This document shows, piece after piece, positions 61,533 through 64,000 of a stretch of DNA of 64,000 nucleotides. How positions within the stretch are numbered: position 1 is the first letter of the stretch; every line of letters begins with the position of its first letter. The stretch spans positions 26,033,501 to 26,097,500 of the forward strand of contig JABWDB010000001.1 in assembly GCA_019614645.1 (NCBI GenBank). The letters run 5' to 3'. The notes beneath the pieces were generated by a model. That model had not been told where the DNA came from and made no database searches. It was given only the letters and a program-made list of their open reading frames with translations. This stretch comes from Stratiolaelaps scimitus. Taxonomy: Eukaryota > Arthropoda > Arachnida > Mesostigmata > Laelapidae. Position numbers and translations under genes: made by a program.

Positions 61533-64000
61533 CATGCAGACCTAACGGCAGGCTGGCTCGGCGCTGTAATGAAACTTAAGGTAGAAAATGAGGGTGTCAG
61601 GGGAGAGCGTTTTTGGGGGTGACGGGCCCGGAAGAAGAAAAGGGCAATGACCACCTGGGATCCCGGTCCGACCTATTGATCAGGGGGGAGCCTCTGCACC
61701 CAGTGACTGAAATCACATTACAATAATACTATCCATTGGCATGTGTTAAAATAGGCTAGTTAACATGTTTACTTACAAACCTTAGGATTTTAGTTGGTAG
61801 GAGTTTTTCTGCCCACAGCCAGCCAACCACATCTAAGCCTGCTATGAATGGATTTACATCGTAGCGGTACACATTGATGGGGAAACGCTTACCATTTCCC
61901 TCTTATTAAAAAATACCTAGAGGCAGAGTTTGACTTGAGTAGGTCTGTGATTGGTTAAGAACATCAATTAGTACGTACCGTCTCGCTGGAGGGATTTCTG
62001 CGGCCGAAGTTTAATTTCGCTTCGTTTCTTCACTGTGGCTGATTGTGAACGTGGCACAACCGTGACATCTATTTAGAACCATGGTCCCCATTTATATCTG
62101 CCCCCTATTAGCAGAACAAAACGACAACAGGACATAGCATGTTCCAGTTGCCTAACTGCTTTTATTTCGAGGCCGTTGTACCATTGGGCACTTCCAACCT
62201 GCCGCCTATTGCACTCTAACGAGACGTGCACACACATATATCTCCAGTTTTCATCCAGCTCAAACTCACAGAATCCACATTATGTTTGCCAACAGGTTGG
62301 TGTTAGAAAATCTGGTGGAACCCGGTAGAGAAACATTCGAGGCCTAAGTAGAGCTCCACTATGAGCGGGACATGTATCTCCCAACGTTGGCAAACTCTTG
62401 TAAGCATCGTCTTTCTAGACGTCTTGGTGTTGCCGTGCCCTTCGCGGACGTGAGCCGCTCCCGGCTACCCCCAATTGTCCATCGCTCCCGCTGGCCCCCT
62501 GCTCGTTCTCTACTGCTTTTCTTTATGGCCATAGCGACAAAGGTGCAAGAATATCCACTATCAGGTTATCCGCCTCATGTCCTGCCCGTCTTACACGTAT
62601 AGGCACAGCACATGACCGTCTGATGCTGTCGAATGAGCGGGCGTTAGACACACTGACGCCAACCGACTGTGCGAAATCCCACAAGCTACTATGAGTTCTA
62701 CATCAGTGCAAAACTCCGTTTACAGCCGTAGGTCATATATAAACATGGCCACACACGTCTGCGTGGCCCACCCGTCGTAACCCACACTGTATAATATCGT
62801 GCCCTTGTGTCGGCAGGTGCACCTGTCACCGCATCATCGTGTTTGCCAATCGTCGATTCATTCTCCTGGTCCATGTGGCCGCCACCTCGCAACTGAACTG
62901 GCCCTCCTCCAGGATCATCGCATATGCGAGATTCGGTAGATGGCTGTATCGCACATCAAATCAGCACACCGTGATTGGATATCGACAGTCGACAGGCAAC
63001 CGCCTCGCCGTTCTTTGTCATCGGTCAGGATCTTCGTCACACTGCAACGGCAACAACGCACACTACTGGACACCAACTATCTCATTGTTAGGTCGTGCTT
63101 CGGTTACACGACCCCCAAACCCCAACCGCTCTTGCGCTGTGACCCCTTTTCGGCCGTCGCACGTTAGCGCGCCAACACACGTAACCTCATCCTCGGATCG
63201 TTCCCTGCCGGTCCCTCTGTTCCGTGTCAACAACACCAGACCATTTGACCTGATTTGACCCCGATAAATACGCCGACACAATGTCGTATCATAGAGCAAT
63301 GGCGCATTTGTCGTATCTACCTATTCGATTGGCCCCGTTGCAATGGTGACAATACGTTAGCACAGCGGCGGTAGATTGACACGTATGAACATGTGTATCA
63401 TGTTAGAGGATCGTGTCATGGCCTACGAGAAGATAAGCTATTTAGAATGAGGCGAGAGTATGGCTGAGATGAGTATTGCTTGTCTCCCGTTTACTAATTC
63501 AATTCCCCCTCCGTCTTCAATTATAAATCTTCAAATGCTCTCTTAAAAAAGAGATACCCCCAATCCGGTACAACGGCAATGCTGGATCGTCAATATCCAA
63601 GAAAGTAGACTCACCAATAACTTCATAGATGACTTGATTTCTATAGCTAATATTTGATTAAATCTACCCTGTTTAGCTCGTCCAACTATTCAACACAACT
63701 TTCAACATTGATGTGTTGTTCCACTCTCTTTCTATCGTCTGCGACCCAAGTGAGTAATGGATGTTGCAGTGGGCCATGTGCGTGAACACTTAGCCCCGTG
63801 CCATCGTACATTCACAAATAGTAAACGAGACTTGAATACGTAGCGGTTGAGTAGAACTACACAAAAACGATTGCCGCGAATCTACAAATATCGCGTTGTG
63901 TGGTGGGCGTGGTTGGCCACGAAACGTCACTACTGGTCAATCCTGCCGCTATCGCCAAGGTACACAAACCTGTGCAGGACGTCGGTCGTCCACTTCCGGT
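61533..64000. other. Right end of window, nothing recognised
   Basis: Short overlapping frames in several frames near 62.8-63.3 kb have no domain or consistent splice signals. Confidence 0.4.

Noticed and set aside
1..64000. CRISPR arrays, rRNA genes, complete tRNA genes, bacterial operons
   Set aside because: None seen. The window is eukaryotic, and the only pol III-like signals belong to the SINE copies.

Overview
This is a eukaryotic window. It has long non-coding stretches, GT-AG introns, about fourteen (TA)n tracts, a tRNA-derived SINE family and decayed mariner elements. An arthropod is most likely. A mite or another chelicerate is my best guess from the gene-family style and the mariner types, but nothing here proves it.

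Region 1 to 13.8 kb is a head-to-tail array of class A (rhodopsin-like) G-protein-coupled receptor genes on the + strand, each with an intronless coding region. It holds GPCR-1 (its 3' part, cut by the left edge), GPCR-2 (complete, 392 aa), GPCR-3 (complete, 445 aa), a wrecked copy of GPCR-2, and a copy of GPCR-3 broken by a stop codon and a 4-base deletion. The order shows that a two-gene unit was duplicated and the second unit died. Upstream regions are also copied, including a short promoter-proximal box and a predicted intron in the 5' untranslated region. The receptors resemble neuropeptide receptors (FMRFamide-receptor or GPR139-like); no ligand can be read from the sequence.

Region 13.8 to 20.8 kb holds a decayed mariner transposon and then a minus-strand multi-exon gene. 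Four exons (about 383 residues) join in one consistent frame and encode the C-terminal part of a Gly/Pro/Ser-rich protein with a PPxY motif and a small Cys cluster. A further exon lies downstream and may be an alternative 3' end. I do not recognise the family, and its 5' exons lie upstream, possibly to the right.

Region 20.8 to 64 kb is gene-poor and looks like large introns or intergenic DNA. It has many microsatellites and GC-rich trinucleotide tracts, SINE fragments, several decayed coding fragments probably of mobile or viral origin (35.2, 48.2 and 56.8 kb), and a few exon-like segments. The best of these is a signal-peptide-bearing possible first exon at 61.35 kb. All splice joins were read by eye without transcript data.
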